Below, piece by piece: positions 43,811 to 53,416 of a DNA stretch of 64,000 nt. Origin of the DNA: Lachnospiraceae bacterium (GTDB lineage: Bacteria; Bacillota; Clostridia; Lachnospirales; Lachnospiraceae). The first letter of the stretch is position 1. Every line of letters starts with the position of its first letter. Location: NCBI GenBank assembly GCA_017521605.1, contig JAFXCD010000045.1, positions 1 through 64,000 of the forward strand. Direction: 5' to 3'. The notes below the pieces were generated by a model. The model was not told the DNA's origin and did not search any database. It saw only the letters and a list, made by a program, of their open reading frames with translations. Position numbers and translations under genes: made by a program.

Positions 43811-44251
43811 ATGAGTATGTTTTCATCATTTAATATTAATGCATCCGGTATGACGGCACAGAGATATCGTATGGATGTGATTTCGGAGAATGTGGCTAAT
43901 GCCAATACTACCCGTACGGCAGATGGGACTCCTTATAGAAGAAAGATTGTACATTTTGAGGAAAAGCCGGCAGATTTCAGTACCTGTCTGCACAATGCCA
44001 CAGGACAGTATTCCGGTGGACAGGGAGTTAAGGTTACCGGTGTTTATGAAGATACAAAAACGGAGATGAAGATGGTTTATGATCCATCCCACCCGGATGC
44101 CAATGAAGATGGATATGTATTCTATCCTAATGTGGATATCGTGACAGAAATGACCAATATGATTGATGCCAGTCGTGCATATGAAGCCAATGCAACTGCT
44201 TTTTCGGCCAGCAAAAGTATGGCGTTGCAAGGACTTCAGATTGGACAATAA
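43811..44251 (+). CDS. flgC: Flagellar rod protein FlgC
   Basis: A 146-residue proximal rod protein. The rod signature reads VISENVANANTT, and NVDIVTEMTNMIDASRAYEAN closes it, as in FlgC generally. The RBS AAGGAAG lies 34 bases after flgB. It builds the rod together with FlgB, FlgG and FliE. Confidence 0.96.
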   Translation: MSMFSSFNINASGMTAQRYRMDVISENVANANTTRTADGTPYRRKIVHFEEKPADFSTCLHNATGQYSGGQGVKVTGVYEDTKTEMKMVYDPSHPDANEDGYVFYPNVDIVTEMTNMIDASRAYEANATAFSASKSMALQGLQIGQ

Positions 44252-44265
44252 GGAAGGAATAAGGT

Positions 44266-44601
44266 ATGGATTTGTCAAGAATTACCGGTATCTCCGGATT
44301 TAATGTAAATAAAGCAGAGGATGTAAGTTCATTAACAGGTAGCTTGTTTGAGGAAACCAAAAAGGCAGACGGTACAGTATTTGAAGCTTTTTTAAATACG
44401 GCGATTGATAATATCAATACTACTAATACCTATTTGTCCAATGCAGAAAATGAAGAAATACGTTTTGCACTGGGTGAGACGGAAAACACCCATGATTTGA
44501 CCATTGCTTTACAGAAGGCCTCCACAGCCTTGCAGTATACTGTGGCAGTGCGAGATAAGCTCTTGGAAGCATATAAGGAAATTATGAATATGCAGATTTA
44601 A
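44266..44601 (+). CDS. fliE: Flagellar hook-basal body protein FliE
   Basis: A 111-residue FliE, the adaptor between MS ring and rod. THDLTIALQKASTALQYTVAVRDKLLEAYKEIMNMQI is the conserved C-terminal helix in outline. The start follows AAGGAAGGAA, 14 bases after flgC. Confidence 0.93.
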   Translation: MDLSRITGISGFNVNKAEDVSSLTGSLFEETKKADGTVFEAFLNTAIDNINTTNTYLSNAENEEIRFALGETENTHDLTIALQKASTALQYTVAVRDKLLEAYKEIMNMQI

Positions 44602-44647
44602 GAGCTGTTTTTAGGAGTAAAATGTAAGAAGTACAAGGAGAAACACC

Positions 44648-46243
44648 ATGGCAGATAAATTGAAAGAGCTTCAGGCAAAAATGCTTGAATGGTGGAATCG
44701 ATATACATCAAAGCAAAAAACTTTAATTATTTCCATAGTTGTTGGCATTGTTTTTATATTTGCAATAATTATTTATGTTGGTTCACAGCCTAAGTATGTA
44801 CGATTTCGTAATTGTGCCACCGCGGCTGAGGCCTCCAAAGTGATGGAGACCTTGCAAAGTGCGGAAATAACAGCAAGAGTAACCTCAGGAGGTTTGTGTG
44901 TGGATGTAGAGGAAGATCAGGTGGATGCAGCAGAACTGGCTTTGGGTGCGGCAGGACTTTCAGATGATGTGCCCAATCTTAGTGAAGTGTTAAACGGCGG
45001 CTTTTCCACCTCGGATTCAGACAAACAGAAGCTTTACATAGACCATATGCAGAAAGAGCTGGCAGCCAATTTTGAAACATATAAGGCAGTAAAAGACGCA
45101 AAAGTCCAGATTAACTATCCGGATCAGGATGGTACATTGGCTTCCAAGAAACAGGAGGCTTATTGTTATATTCTATTAGAGTTAAGCGGAAGCTTTAATG
45201 CGGAAAATGCAGCAACCATGGCGAAGGCGGCTGCTGCACGTTTGGGTAATGATACCACTGAAAATATTGTAATTGTGGATGTAGAAGGAAATCTTCTGTT
45301 CTCCGGAGAAAATGATTATACCACCTCCGGCCAGGCTACCAGTTTCCTGGAGTTGAATGACCAGGCAGAGAGCTATATTAAGTCCAAGGTAACTCAGGCA
45401 CTGATTACTACCGGCCAGTTTGATATGGTTGAAGTGGCTCCTTATCTGCAATTTGATTATTCCAATTATGAGAAGACTGAGCATAACTATAATGCCCCGG
45501 ATGGACGGGAAGATGGTTTTGTTTCCCATGAGAATATTCAAGAGACGGAAAATTCCAGTGGAGTGGGAGGATTTCCCGGTACGGATTCCAATGATGAAAA
45601 TTCTTATGTATGGCAGGATGGCAGTAATACAGAGTCTTCCAGCAGTAGCATTGACAGGAACTATTTGTACAATGAAGAGATGTTGAGGACCATGACTCCG
45701 GCAGGAATCATAGATTATAAGAATTCCTCCATTACCGTTACAGCCATATCCTATAATGTGATTCGACAGGAAATGGCAGAGAGCCAGGGGCTTTTGGATG
45801 GTATCACCTGGGAGGAGTTCAAAGTAGTTAACGATACTTCCGAAAAAATATCAGTGGATGAAGATTTTTACAGTGCTGTTGCTACAGCAACCGGCATTGA
45901 CCCTGCTAAAATTACCATCGTAGCATATCGTGAAAATCTTTTCTACGACGAGGAAGAACAGGAAATTAACTGGAATACGATTTTCAGTATCGCTATTATT
46001 GTTATTATACTGGCACTTTTGGCCTTTGTAATACTTCGCAGTATGCGCAATGATACAGAGGTGGAGCAGGAAGAAGAGCTTTCTATCGAAAACCTGTTGC
46101 AGTCAACACAGGAGCCTGAATTGGAAAGCATTAATGTGGACGATAAATCTGAAGCCCGTAAGATGATAGAGAAATTTGTGGACGAGAATCCGGATGCGGC
46201 AGCAAATCTGTTGCGTAACTGGTTGAACGATGATTGGGGGTAA
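44648..46243 (+). CDS. fliF: Flagellar MS-ring protein FliF
   Basis: A 531-residue MS-ring protein with two membrane helices (about 26-46 and 438-460). Between them lie the ring-building domains and a Ser/Gly-rich loop. The C-terminal cytoplasmic tail (EEELSIENLLQ, then EARKMIEKFVDENPDAAANLLRNWL) binds FliG. The RBS is AAGGAGAAAC. Five bases separate its stop from the fliG start. Confidence 0.95.
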   Translation: MADKLKELQAKMLEWWNRYTSKQKTLIISIVVGIVFIFAIIIYVGSQPKYVRFRNCATAAEASKVMETLQSAEITARVTSGGLCVDVEEDQVDAAELALGAAGLSDDVPNLSEVLNGGFSTSDSDKQKLYIDHMQKELAANFETYKAVKDAKVQINYPDQDGTLASKKQEAYCYILLELSGSFNAENAATMAKAAAARLGNDTTENIVIVDVEGNLLFSGENDYTTSGQATSFLELNDQAESYIKSKVTQALITTGQFDMVEVAPYLQFDYSNYEKTEHNYNAPDGREDGFVSHENIQETENSSGVGGFPGTDSNDENSYVWQDGSNTESSSSSIDRNYLYNEEMLRTMTPAGIIDYKNSSITVTAISYNVIRQEMAESQGLLDGITWEEFKVVNDTSEKISVDEDFYSAVATATGIDPAKITIVAYRENLFYDEEEQEINWNTIFSIAIIVIILALLAFVILRSMRNDTEVEQEEELSIENLLQSTQEPELESINVDDKSEARKMIEKFVDENPDAAANLLRNWLNDDWG

Positions 46244-46247
46244 TGGT

Positions 46248-47264
46248 ATGGCTAGATTTGGTGAAGACAGGATTACCGGTGTACAAAAAGCGGCAATTTT
46301 ATTGATTTCCCTGGGACCGGAACGTTCTGCCGGTATTTTTAAGCATCTTAAGGAAGAAGAGATTGAGGATCTTACATTGGAGATTGCCAATACCAGAAGT
46401 GTTACACCTCAGATAAAAGAAGAAATTATTAATGAGTTTTATGAAATTTGTCTGGCACAACAGTATATTGCAGAGGGTGGTATTGCTTATGCCAAAGAAC
46501 TGTTGGAAAAGGCTCTTGGTTCAGAGAAGGCTATGAGTGTTATCAGCAAGCTGACAGCATCGTTGCAGGTAAAGCCTTTCGAATTTGTACGAAAGACAGA
46601 ACCTTCCCAGCTGCTTAATTTTATTCAGGATGAACATCCTCAGACCATTGCGTTGATTTTGTCCTATTTGTCAGCGGGACAGGCGGCCCAGGTGTTGTCT
46701 GCATTACCTCAGGAGAAGCAGGCAGATGTGGCAAAGCGTATTGCGGTAATGGACCGTACCAGCCCGGAGATTATCAGGGAGGTGGAAAGAGTTCTGGAGT
46801 CCAAGTTGTCCAATTTGGTCAATCAGGATTTCACCATCATTGGTGGTGTGGATGCAGTGGTGGATATCTTAAACTCTGTCGACCGTGGTACAGAAAAGAA
46901 TATTATGGAGTCTTTGGAAATAGAGGCCCCGGATTTGGCCGACGAAATCAGAAAGAAGATGTTTGTATTCGAGGATATCTTACTTCTGGACGACCGAGCT
47001 ATTCAGCGTGTGCTGCGTGATGTGGCAAATGATGACCTGACTCTGGCACTGAAGGGTGGCAACGAACAGGTACAGACTGCAATCTTTAACAATATGTCTA
47101 AGCGTCTGGCTGTGATGATTAAAGAAGATATGGAATTCATGGGTCCTGTACGTATGAAGGATGTAGAAGAAGCACAGCAGAAGATAGTGAATATTATCCG
47201 TAAGCTGGAGGATGCCGGTGAGATTATCGTATCCAGAGGCGGAGGTGATGATATCGTTGTCTAG
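46248..47264 (+). CDS. fliG: Flagellar motor switch protein FliG
   Basis: A 338-residue switch protein that takes torque from the MotA/B stators. The EHPQTIALILSYL motif (middle domain) and the charged C-terminal helix (DDRAIQRVLRDVANDDL) are typical. The ATG at 46248 follows GGGGG; an upstream start inside fliF (46230) is less likely. Confidence 0.96.
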   Translation: MARFGEDRITGVQKAAILLISLGPERSAGIFKHLKEEEIEDLTLEIANTRSVTPQIKEEIINEFYEICLAQQYIAEGGIAYAKELLEKALGSEKAMSVISKLTASLQVKPFEFVRKTEPSQLLNFIQDEHPQTIALILSYLSAGQAAQVLSALPQEKQADVAKRIAVMDRTSPEIIREVERVLESKLSNLVNQDFTIIGGVDAVVDILNSVDRGTEKNIMESLEIEAPDLADEIRKKMFVFEDILLLDDRAIQRVLRDVANDDLTLALKGGNEQVQTAIFNNMSKRLAVMIKEDMEFMGPVRMKDVEEAQQKIVNIIRKLEDAGEIIVSRGGGDDIVV

Positions 47265-48117
47265 TAATGTGTTTAAAGGTGGTTTTGGATTAGTAAATAA
47301 TGGTCAAACACCTTCTGATAAAAGAATTATTGATTCCAATGAATTAATTGCTTCCCGCTTGGAGAAGCTGAATGAGATTTTAAGAGCAAATCCGCGTATG
47401 AAGGAATCAGGGGAGGGATTTGTTCAGGGGATAAATGCTGAGGATGTTTCCGAACTGCTTAGTGAGGGAGATGAAAGCACTGTTTTGAAGTCGGAAACCA
47501 TAAATCCGGACAATGTACTTCAGCAGGCAAAGGATAAAGCTTCTGAATTGATATCCGATGCAAAGAAACAGGCAGATACCATTGTGGCAGAGGCTATAGA
47601 ACAGGCAGAGCTTTCCAAGAAGAATATAATGGAGGAAGCCCGGATGAACGGTTACCGTGAAGGTATGAACCGTGCCACAAAGGAGATTAATGATACCAAA
47701 TCAGCTTTGGCGAAACAAAAAGCGGATATGGAAGCAGAATATGAAGCGAAATATGAGTCCATGGAGTCGGATTTGGTTAATGCCATAACCAATATATATG
47801 AGCATATATTTAACGTGGAATTAAGTTCAAACAGAGAAATTCTGGTTTATCTGATTAATACCACATTGCGTAAGGTGGAAGGTGGCAGAAACTTTATTGT
47901 GCATGTATCCAAGGAGGATTATCCTTTTGTGAGCAGTCAGAAGAAGCAATTGGTTACTGTGAGTTCAGCCAGCAACACCGTGGATGTGGTAGAAGATTTA
48001 AATTTAACTAAAGGTGAGTGCTTTATCGAAACGGATGGCGGTATTTTTGATTGCGGGTTGGGTACACAGTTAAAACAGCTGAGCAATATGCTTAAAATGT
48101 TATCTTTTGAGAATTAA
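47257..48117 (+). CDS. fliH: Flagellar export regulator FliH
   Basis: About 286 residues. The TTG at 47257 is nine bases after GGAGGTG; an ATG at 47248 is only two bases from GGAGG and seems less suitable, though possible. The gene overlaps the end of fliG. A long Ala/Gln/Lys-rich coiled coil (about 85-180) and the C-terminal domain GGRNFIVHVSKEDYPFV are typical of FliH, which docks the FliI ATPase to the export gate. Confidence 0.88.
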   Translation: MSSNVFKGGFGLVNNGQTPSDKRIIDSNELIASRLEKLNEILRANPRMKESGEGFVQGINAEDVSELLSEGDESTVLKSETINPDNVLQQAKDKASELISDAKKQADTIVAEAIEQAELSKKNIMEEARMNGYREGMNRATKEINDTKSALAKQKADMEAEYEAKYESMESDLVNAITNIYEHIFNVELSSNREILVYLINTTLRKVEGGRNFIVHVSKEDYPFVSSQKKQLVTVSSASNTVDVVEDLNLTKGECFIETDGGIFDCGLGTQLKQLSNMLKMLSFEN

Positions 48118-48136
48118 CCGAATTTAAGGAAATTAT

Positions 48137-49456
48137 ATGGTAAATAAGTCGTTAGAAAGAAAATATAACAGAGTGTTGGACGAGGTATTCTTTCGTAAAC
48201 TGGGCAAGGTTGTGAATGTAGTAGGGCTTACTATTGAATCGGCAGGACCGGATGCACGATTAGGAGATGTGTGTCGTATTATACCCAATGGTAAGGAAGA
48301 GGCTGAGCCCATAATGGCTGAAGTAGTAGGATTTAAAGATAAAAAGACCTTACTGATGCCGTATGATGCCGTGGATGGTATCAGCTTGGGAAGCATGGTA
48401 GAGAATACCAATGAGCCTATGATGGTAAAGGTTAGCAAGGAACTTCTGGGCATGACTCTGGATGGTTTGGGTAGACCTATTGATGGTTCGGTTATCCGTG
48501 GTACCAGATATCCCATAGAAGCTACGGCACCGGATCCTATGAGCAGAGCCATTATAGATGAGGTTCTGCCTTTGGGAGTAAAAGCGGTGGATGGACTCAT
48601 GAGTGTTGGAAAAGGCCAGCGTATCGGTATTTTTGCCGGTTCCGGTGTTGGTAAATCTACATTAATGGGTATGTTTGCACGCAATACAAAGGCGGATATA
48701 AATGTTATTGCTTTGATTGGTGAGCGTGGTCGTGAAGTTAGGGAATTTATTGAAAGAGATTTGGGCGAGGAAGGTATGCGCCGTTCGGTGGTAGTAGTGG
48801 CTACTTCTGACAGACCTGCATTGGAGCGTAATAAAGCTGCCAAAACTGCTACAGCTATTGCAGAATATTTTCGTGATCAGGGTAAGGATGTTCTTTTAAT
48901 GATGGACTCACTGACCCGTTTTTCCATGGCACAGCGAGAAATAGGTCTGGCCAGTGGTGAACCACCGGTTACCCGCGGTTATCCACCCAGTGTGTATTCA
49001 GAAATGCCTAAGCTGTTAGAGCGTGCAGGCAGGTCGTCAAAAGGGTCTATCACAGGACTCTATACGGTATTGGTAGATGGAGATGATTTTAATGAGCCTA
49101 TTACCGATACGGCGAGAAGTATTTTGGACGGACACATTATGTTAAACAGAAGGCTGGCGCATAAGAACCACTATCCGGCCATTGACGTTTTGCAGAGTAT
49201 TTCCAGATGTATGAGCCAGATTGTTGCCAAGGATCATCGTCAAGCCGCAGGTAAGCTGAAAAATGTATTGGCCACTTATAATGAGGCAGAGGATTTGATT
49301 AATATCGGAGCATATAAGCATGGCAGTAATCCTGATATTGATTATGCCATTCAGATGAACAAGGCGGTAAATGAGTATCTTTGCCAGGATGTGGAAGAAA
49401 AGGTGGAATTTGAAGACAGCGTAGAACGATTAAAGAGGATGTTTGAAGGAGCGTAG
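48137..49456 (+). CDS. fliI: Flagellar export ATPase FliI
   Basis: A 439-residue F1-beta-like ATPase that helps unload export cargo. Walker A GSGVGKST lies near 168-175, ERGREVREFIE follows, and Walker B is LLMMDSLTRFS. EPPVTRGYPPSVYSEMPKLLER is the family signature in outline. Twenty bases after fliH. Confidence 0.97.
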   Translation: MVNKSLERKYNRVLDEVFFRKLGKVVNVVGLTIESAGPDARLGDVCRIIPNGKEEAEPIMAEVVGFKDKKTLLMPYDAVDGISLGSMVENTNEPMMVKVSKELLGMTLDGLGRPIDGSVIRGTRYPIEATAPDPMSRAIIDEVLPLGVKAVDGLMSVGKGQRIGIFAGSGVGKSTLMGMFARNTKADINVIALIGERGREVREFIERDLGEEGMRRSVVVVATSDRPALERNKAAKTATAIAEYFRDQGKDVLLMMDSLTRFSMAQREIGLASGEPPVTRGYPPSVYSEMPKLLERAGRSSKGSITGLYTVLVDGDDFNEPITDTARSILDGHIMLNRRLAHKNHYPAIDVLQSISRCMSQIVAKDHRQAAGKLKNVLATYNEAEDLINIGAYKHGSNPDIDYAIQMNKAVNEYLCQDVEEKVEFEDSVERLKRMFEGA

Positions 49457-49462
49457 TAACAG

Positions 49463-49963
49463 GTGGCAAGGTTTCGATACAGAATGCAGGAAATTCTGGA
49501 TATTAAGCTAAAGATGGAAACACAGGCAAGACAGGAATTCGCTCAGGCCAAGCTTATACTGGAACGTGAATTGGAACAATTAGAACGCTTAAAGAACAGA
49601 AAACTTCAGTATGAGGAGCAGGCGGCAGAACTTTTAAAGGGTAAACTGGATGTGTTGGAAATACTTTTCAATAAGGATTCCATTATACATACGGAAGAGG
49701 CTATAGCAATGCAGGAATTGGAGGTTAAGTCTGCAAGGGAAAATCTGGATGAAGTGCGTGAAAAACTTAAAAATGTCATGCAGGAGAGAAAGGTTCACGA
49801 AACCTTGAAGGATAAGGCTTTTGAAGAGTTCCTGATGGAAGAAAAACAGCAGGAAAGTAAAGAAATTGATGAATTGACCAGCTATATATATGGGCAGAAA
49901 CTGCTGGAGGCGGAAGAGATAAATGCGGAGGATGTAGGAGATGGCAGCCAAACAAGATCCTAA
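49463..49963 (+). CDS. fliJ: Flagellar export chaperone FliJ
   Basis: A 166-residue all-helical coiled coil (heptads across about 20-135). It starts at a GTG (49463) with GAAGGAG upstream. RFRYRMQEILDIKLKMETQARQEF is typical of FliJ. The last 23 bases overlap the next gene, suggesting coupled translation. It escorts export chaperones and stimulates FliI. Confidence 0.9.
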   Translation: MARFRYRMQEILDIKLKMETQARQEFAQAKLILERELEQLERLKNRKLQYEEQAAELLKGKLDVLEILFNKDSIIHTEEAIAMQELEVKSARENLDEVREKLKNVMQERKVHETLKDKAFEEFLMEEKQQESKEIDELTSYIYGQKLLEAEEINAEDVGDGSQTRS

Positions 49964-50822
49964 TCAGACTTTGATTATAACGGAAAAGAATAAGATTAAA
50001 AGTGAAAAGAAGCAATTGCAGAAGGAACAGAAGGAGCAACGCAAGGAAGCAAAAAAGAGAGCCCGCGAGATTGCCAGGAGAGAGGATGAATTAAACGAAA
50101 GCGAAGGTGGTGGCGGTTTTGCGGCTTTTATGGCTACAATACTGATTGTTATCGTATGGCTGGCAGTGATTGCTGTGATTATCAAGCTGGATGTAGGTGG
50201 ATTTGGCAGCAATGTATTAACACCTGTATTAAAGGATGTTCCTGTGCTGAACAAGATATTACCTAACAGTCATATGCTGGAGACCACCGATCCTGATGAG
50301 TATGGAGGTTACTCCAATCTTAAGGATGCGGTTGCACAGATCCGTTTATTGGAAGGGGAGCTGGAACGTGTTAATGTAGATAATCAGAACAAAAGTCTGG
50401 AGTTGCAGAATTTAAGGGCAGAGGTGGAACGTCTAAAGGCTTTTGAAGATAAACAGGCTGATTTTCAACGTATTATGACAGAATTTTATGAAGAAGTTGT
50501 ATATTCAGAAAAAGGACCCGGTGCTGAAAGCTATCAGAAATACTTTGAAGCTATGGATCCTGCTACTGCTGAATATATTTATCGTCAGGTAACAACTCAG
50601 ATGGAAGAGGATGCAGAGGTGAAAAAATATGCAGCGGCATATGGTTCCTCAGCCATGAAACCGAAACAGGCTGCAGGTATTTTTGAAGCCATGACGGATA
50701 ATCTGGAGCTGGCGGCCAGGATTTTAAATGCCATGAGTGCAGATGACAGAGGCTCTATCTTAGGCGTAATGGATCCTGCAATTGCAGCAAAGCTTACAAA
50801 GATTATGGACCCGGAATCTTAA
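49941..50822 (+). CDS. MotE/YlxF-like flagellar protein
   Basis: A 293-residue bitopic membrane protein. A highly charged Lys/Glu/Arg start (1-50), a membrane helix (AAFMATILIVIVWLAVIAVI), a coiled coil (about 130-175), then an MgtE-N-like domain ending EAMTDNLELAARILNAMSADD. It occupies the place of B. subtilis ylxF, between fliJ and fliK. MotE-type proteins chaperone MotB; that role is likely but not shown. Confidence 0.8.
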   Translation: MAAKQDPNQTLIITEKNKIKSEKKQLQKEQKEQRKEAKKRAREIARREDELNESEGGGGFAAFMATILIVIVWLAVIAVIIKLDVGGFGSNVLTPVLKDVPVLNKILPNSHMLETTDPDEYGGYSNLKDAVAQIRLLEGELERVNVDNQNKSLELQNLRAEVERLKAFEDKQADFQRIMTEFYEEVVYSEKGPGAESYQKYFEAMDPATAEYIYRQVTTQMEEDAEVKKYAAAYGSSAMKPKQAAGIFEAMTDNLELAARILNAMSADDRGSILGVMDPAIAAKLTKIMDPES

Positions 50823-50846
50823 TTGTTTTGCAGGTAATGCCGATAT
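50820..50846 (+). promoter_or_regulatory. Internal sigma-28 promoter before fliK
   Basis: TAATTGTT (50820-50827), 11 bases and GCCGATAT (50839-50846). The -10 matches the SigD/FliA consensus at 7 of 8 positions and the spacing is exact; the -35 matches 5 of 8. It lies in the only sizeable gap (87 bases) between motE-like and fliK. Confidence 0.5.
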
Positions 50847-50909
50847 ATATTTTGTGGATAATGTGTGCTTTACATTATACTATAAATTTCAAGGAAAGGA
50901 GGAAGGAGG

Positions 50910-52238
50910 ATGACAAAGATACCTGTAAACATACCTGAGTTTATGCCAAATATTTCTTTGGGTACAAGTAAGGTACAGGAAACGGACAGCAAAGGTGATT
51001 TTGGAAAAATACTGGAAAATCAAAAGACTACCGCTTCAAAAGCTACTGAGAATGTGCCAAGAGATGAAGTTAAGGAATACTGTGATGATGGTGTTGAAGA
51101 AGTGCGCACAACAGAAGAAAATCATGAAGTGGATACCGCTAATGTCAGTAAGGAGTCAGAAGTGAAAGAAACATCAGCAACAGACAGCGGTAAAGAAGCA
51201 GGACAGGAAGAAGAGCAGGGACTCAGTCAGGAAGAACTGCAATTGATTATTCCCATGCTGAATGTGGCAGTAAGTGATGTAAAAGAATTACTGGCTACAG
51301 AGCTAGGTATATCTATGGAAGAATTGAATGTCTTGATGGAAAATATGCAGATTTCCAATGAACAGTTGATGGATTTTGAAGTGGTAAAGGAACTGTTTAT
51401 ACAGACCAGTGGGGCAGAAGATGTGACAGCTCTTTTGACAGATGAGAATTTGTTGAATGCTTTGCAGAATCTGGAAATGGAGTTTGTACAGATTATGGAA
51501 AATGTGCAGGAGACCATTGGGGTTACGGAAGATGATATGACTGTAATAAAAGAACAGATTGGTCAGATGAATAATCAAAGCCGGGAACCAGTTATAACCA
51601 TTGAAAATGCGACGGAGAATTCTGAAGAACCGGAAGTGGTGAAAATGACTACAGATACAAAGCAGGAAGAAGCTCCGACAGAGAATAAACAGGCTTTTCA
51701 GTGGACTGGACAGAATTCAACGATTTCCACAGGTAATGTAATAAGTACGGAAGCAGTATCACAGCCACAAAGCAGTTTCACTACCATGCAGGCGGCGGAT
51801 ATTATGAATCAGATAATGGATTATATGAAGATTCAATTGAATGCAGACACCAGTTATTTGGAGATGCAGTTGCAGCCGGAAACTTTAGGAACCCTTCAGA
51901 TACGTATTTCGGCTAAGGAAGGTCTTATGACTGCTCAGTTTACCACCGCAAGCGAAAACGTGAAAATGGTTTTGGAAGGACAGATGGTACAGCTTCAGCA
52001 ACAGCTGGAGAGTCAGAACATTAAGGTGGATGCCATTGAAGTAATGGTTGAAACACATGCGTTTGAAAGTGCTTTGCAGCAGGGGGACGAAAGACAACAG
52101 ACTGGAGAAGAGAAAAAGGCACGTACAAGAAGGATTGACCTAAATGATGCGGCAGAAGTTGAAGAATTAGCAGAAGAAGATCGGATAGTAGCAGAAATGA
52201 TGGTAGCAAACGGTAATACAGTAGACTATCTGGCATAA
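50910..52238 (+). CDS. fliK: Flagellar hook-length control protein FliK
   Basis: A 442-residue ruler protein. The first 300 residues are low-complexity and Glu/Thr rich. The C-terminal substrate-switch domain contains LEMQLQPETLGTLQIRISAKEG and VKMVLEGQMVQLQQQLESQ, both characteristic. It measures hook length and switches export to filament proteins. RBS AAAGGAGG. Confidence 0.9.
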   Translation: MTKIPVNIPEFMPNISLGTSKVQETDSKGDFGKILENQKTTASKATENVPRDEVKEYCDDGVEEVRTTEENHEVDTANVSKESEVKETSATDSGKEAGQEEEQGLSQEELQLIIPMLNVAVSDVKELLATELGISMEELNVLMENMQISNEQLMDFEVVKELFIQTSGAEDVTALLTDENLLNALQNLEMEFVQIMENVQETIGVTEDDMTVIKEQIGQMNNQSREPVITIENATENSEEPEVVKMTTDTKQEEAPTENKQAFQWTGQNSTISTGNVISTEAVSQPQSSFTTMQAADIMNQIMDYMKIQLNADTSYLEMQLQPETLGTLQIRISAKEGLMTAQFTTASENVKMVLEGQMVQLQQQLESQNIKVDAIEVMVETHAFESALQQGDERQQTGEEKKARTRRIDLNDAAEVEELAEEDRIVAEMMVANGNTVDYLA

Positions 52239-52256
52239 TGGAAAGGAAGTGAGTAT

Positions 52257-52907
52257 ATGAGTTTAATCGCACCTGTAGAAGATGGTAAATTTGTAGAATC
52301 CACATCTCAAAGCTCCTTAAATAAAGCTAATGAAAGCAATAATGCGATGGACAAGGATGCTTTTTTACAGCTTTTGGTAGCGCAGATGAAGTATCAGGAT
52401 CCGCTGCAACCTACATCTAATACAGAATATATTTCACAATATGCACAGTTCTCACAGGTAGAACAGATGAACAATATGGCAGCAAGCATGGACTTACAAA
52501 GAGCGAGCCAGTTAGTTGGCAAGGAAGTTTATGTAAAAACTACGGGTAGTAATGGTGAAACCAAATATGTGCAGGGTAAAGTAGATTATGTAGTGTATGA
52601 AAACAACAAGGCATATCTGGCAATTAATGAATCTTTGTATTCCATAGATGATTTGGATACAGTACATGATCCTGAATATCTGGAAGCATATAAGATGGCA
52701 ACAGATTTGGTGGAAAGAATCAATAAGTTGCCTGGTATCAATGTGATTAGTTTAAGTGATGCTGCGGAAGTGGATGATCTTAATAAGATTTACAATGATA
52801 TGAGCGATTATCAGAAGAGCTTTGTGGCAAAGGAAAAAGCAGATGCATTAAAGACCTATACTGACAAGATAGAATCCTTGAGAAATGAGGAGAATGAGGA
52901 AGAGTAA
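52257..52907 (+). CDS. flgD: Flagellar hook assembly scaffold FlgD, atypical C-terminus
   Basis: A 216-residue hook cap. The N-terminal signature MDKDAFLQLLVAQMKYQDPL (about 31-50) and QFSQVEQMNNMA are clear. A Tudor-like strand region follows (LVGKEVYV to about 140). The Ig-like domain seems absent. Instead a helical segment (VISLSDAAEVDDLNKIYNDM, then KADALKTYTDKIESL) resembles small helical repeats found in surface proteins. RBS AAAGGAAG. Confidence 0.9.
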   Translation: MSLIAPVEDGKFVESTSQSSLNKANESNNAMDKDAFLQLLVAQMKYQDPLQPTSNTEYISQYAQFSQVEQMNNMAASMDLQRASQLVGKEVYVKTTGSNGETKYVQGKVDYVVYENNKAYLAINESLYSIDDLDTVHDPEYLEAYKMATDLVERINKLPGINVISLSDAAEVDDLNKIYNDMSDYQKSFVAKEKADALKTYTDKIESLRNEENEEE

Positions 52908-52940
52908 TGGTATAGATACAAGCTGTAGAAGGAGAGAAAA

Positions 52941-53339
52941 ATGATACAGAATTCTAATTTTCTTACAGCCCTACAGTTACAAGAGCAATATCAAAACAGT
53001 CGTACACAGATAAGCGTACAGGAGAAGGTGAATGAAGAAGGTTTATCCTTCCGTGATATTCTGAAAACAAAAGAGAGTGAGAAGGAACCTTTAAGGTTTT
53101 CCAAGCATGCCAGTATCCGATTGGAGCAAAGAGGAATCTGTTTGACGGACAAACAGATGGAGAGGCTTCATGATGGTACCAGACAGGCAGGAGAAAAAGG
53201 AATCCGGGATTCTCTTGTGATTGTGGATGAGCTGGCATTTATCGTGAATGTTCCAAAGAATACAGTGATTACTGCTTTGGATAGCACGGAAACAGATTCT
53301 AATGTTTTTACAAATATTGATGGAGCAGTGATAATGTAG
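52941..53339 (+). CDS. TIGR02530-type flagellar protein
   Basis: A 132-residue cytoplasmic protein. FSKHASIRLEQRGI followed by VIVDELAFIVNVPKNTVITAL matches the TIGR02530 family of flagellar operon proteins, found between flgD and flgE in Firmicutes. The exact role is unknown. RBS AAGGAGAG. Confidence 0.85.
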   Translation: MIQNSNFLTALQLQEQYQNSRTQISVQEKVNEEGLSFRDILKTKESEKEPLRFSKHASIRLEQRGICLTDKQMERLHDGTRQAGEKGIRDSLVIVDELAFIVNVPKNTVITALDSTETDSNVFTNIDGAVIM

Positions 53340-53416
53340 CCGGACCTTATGGAGGCGAAAGATATCCTGAATGACAGAGGGATAGGAGCTGCTTGAAAGT
53401 AAGGAGGACAAAAGTT

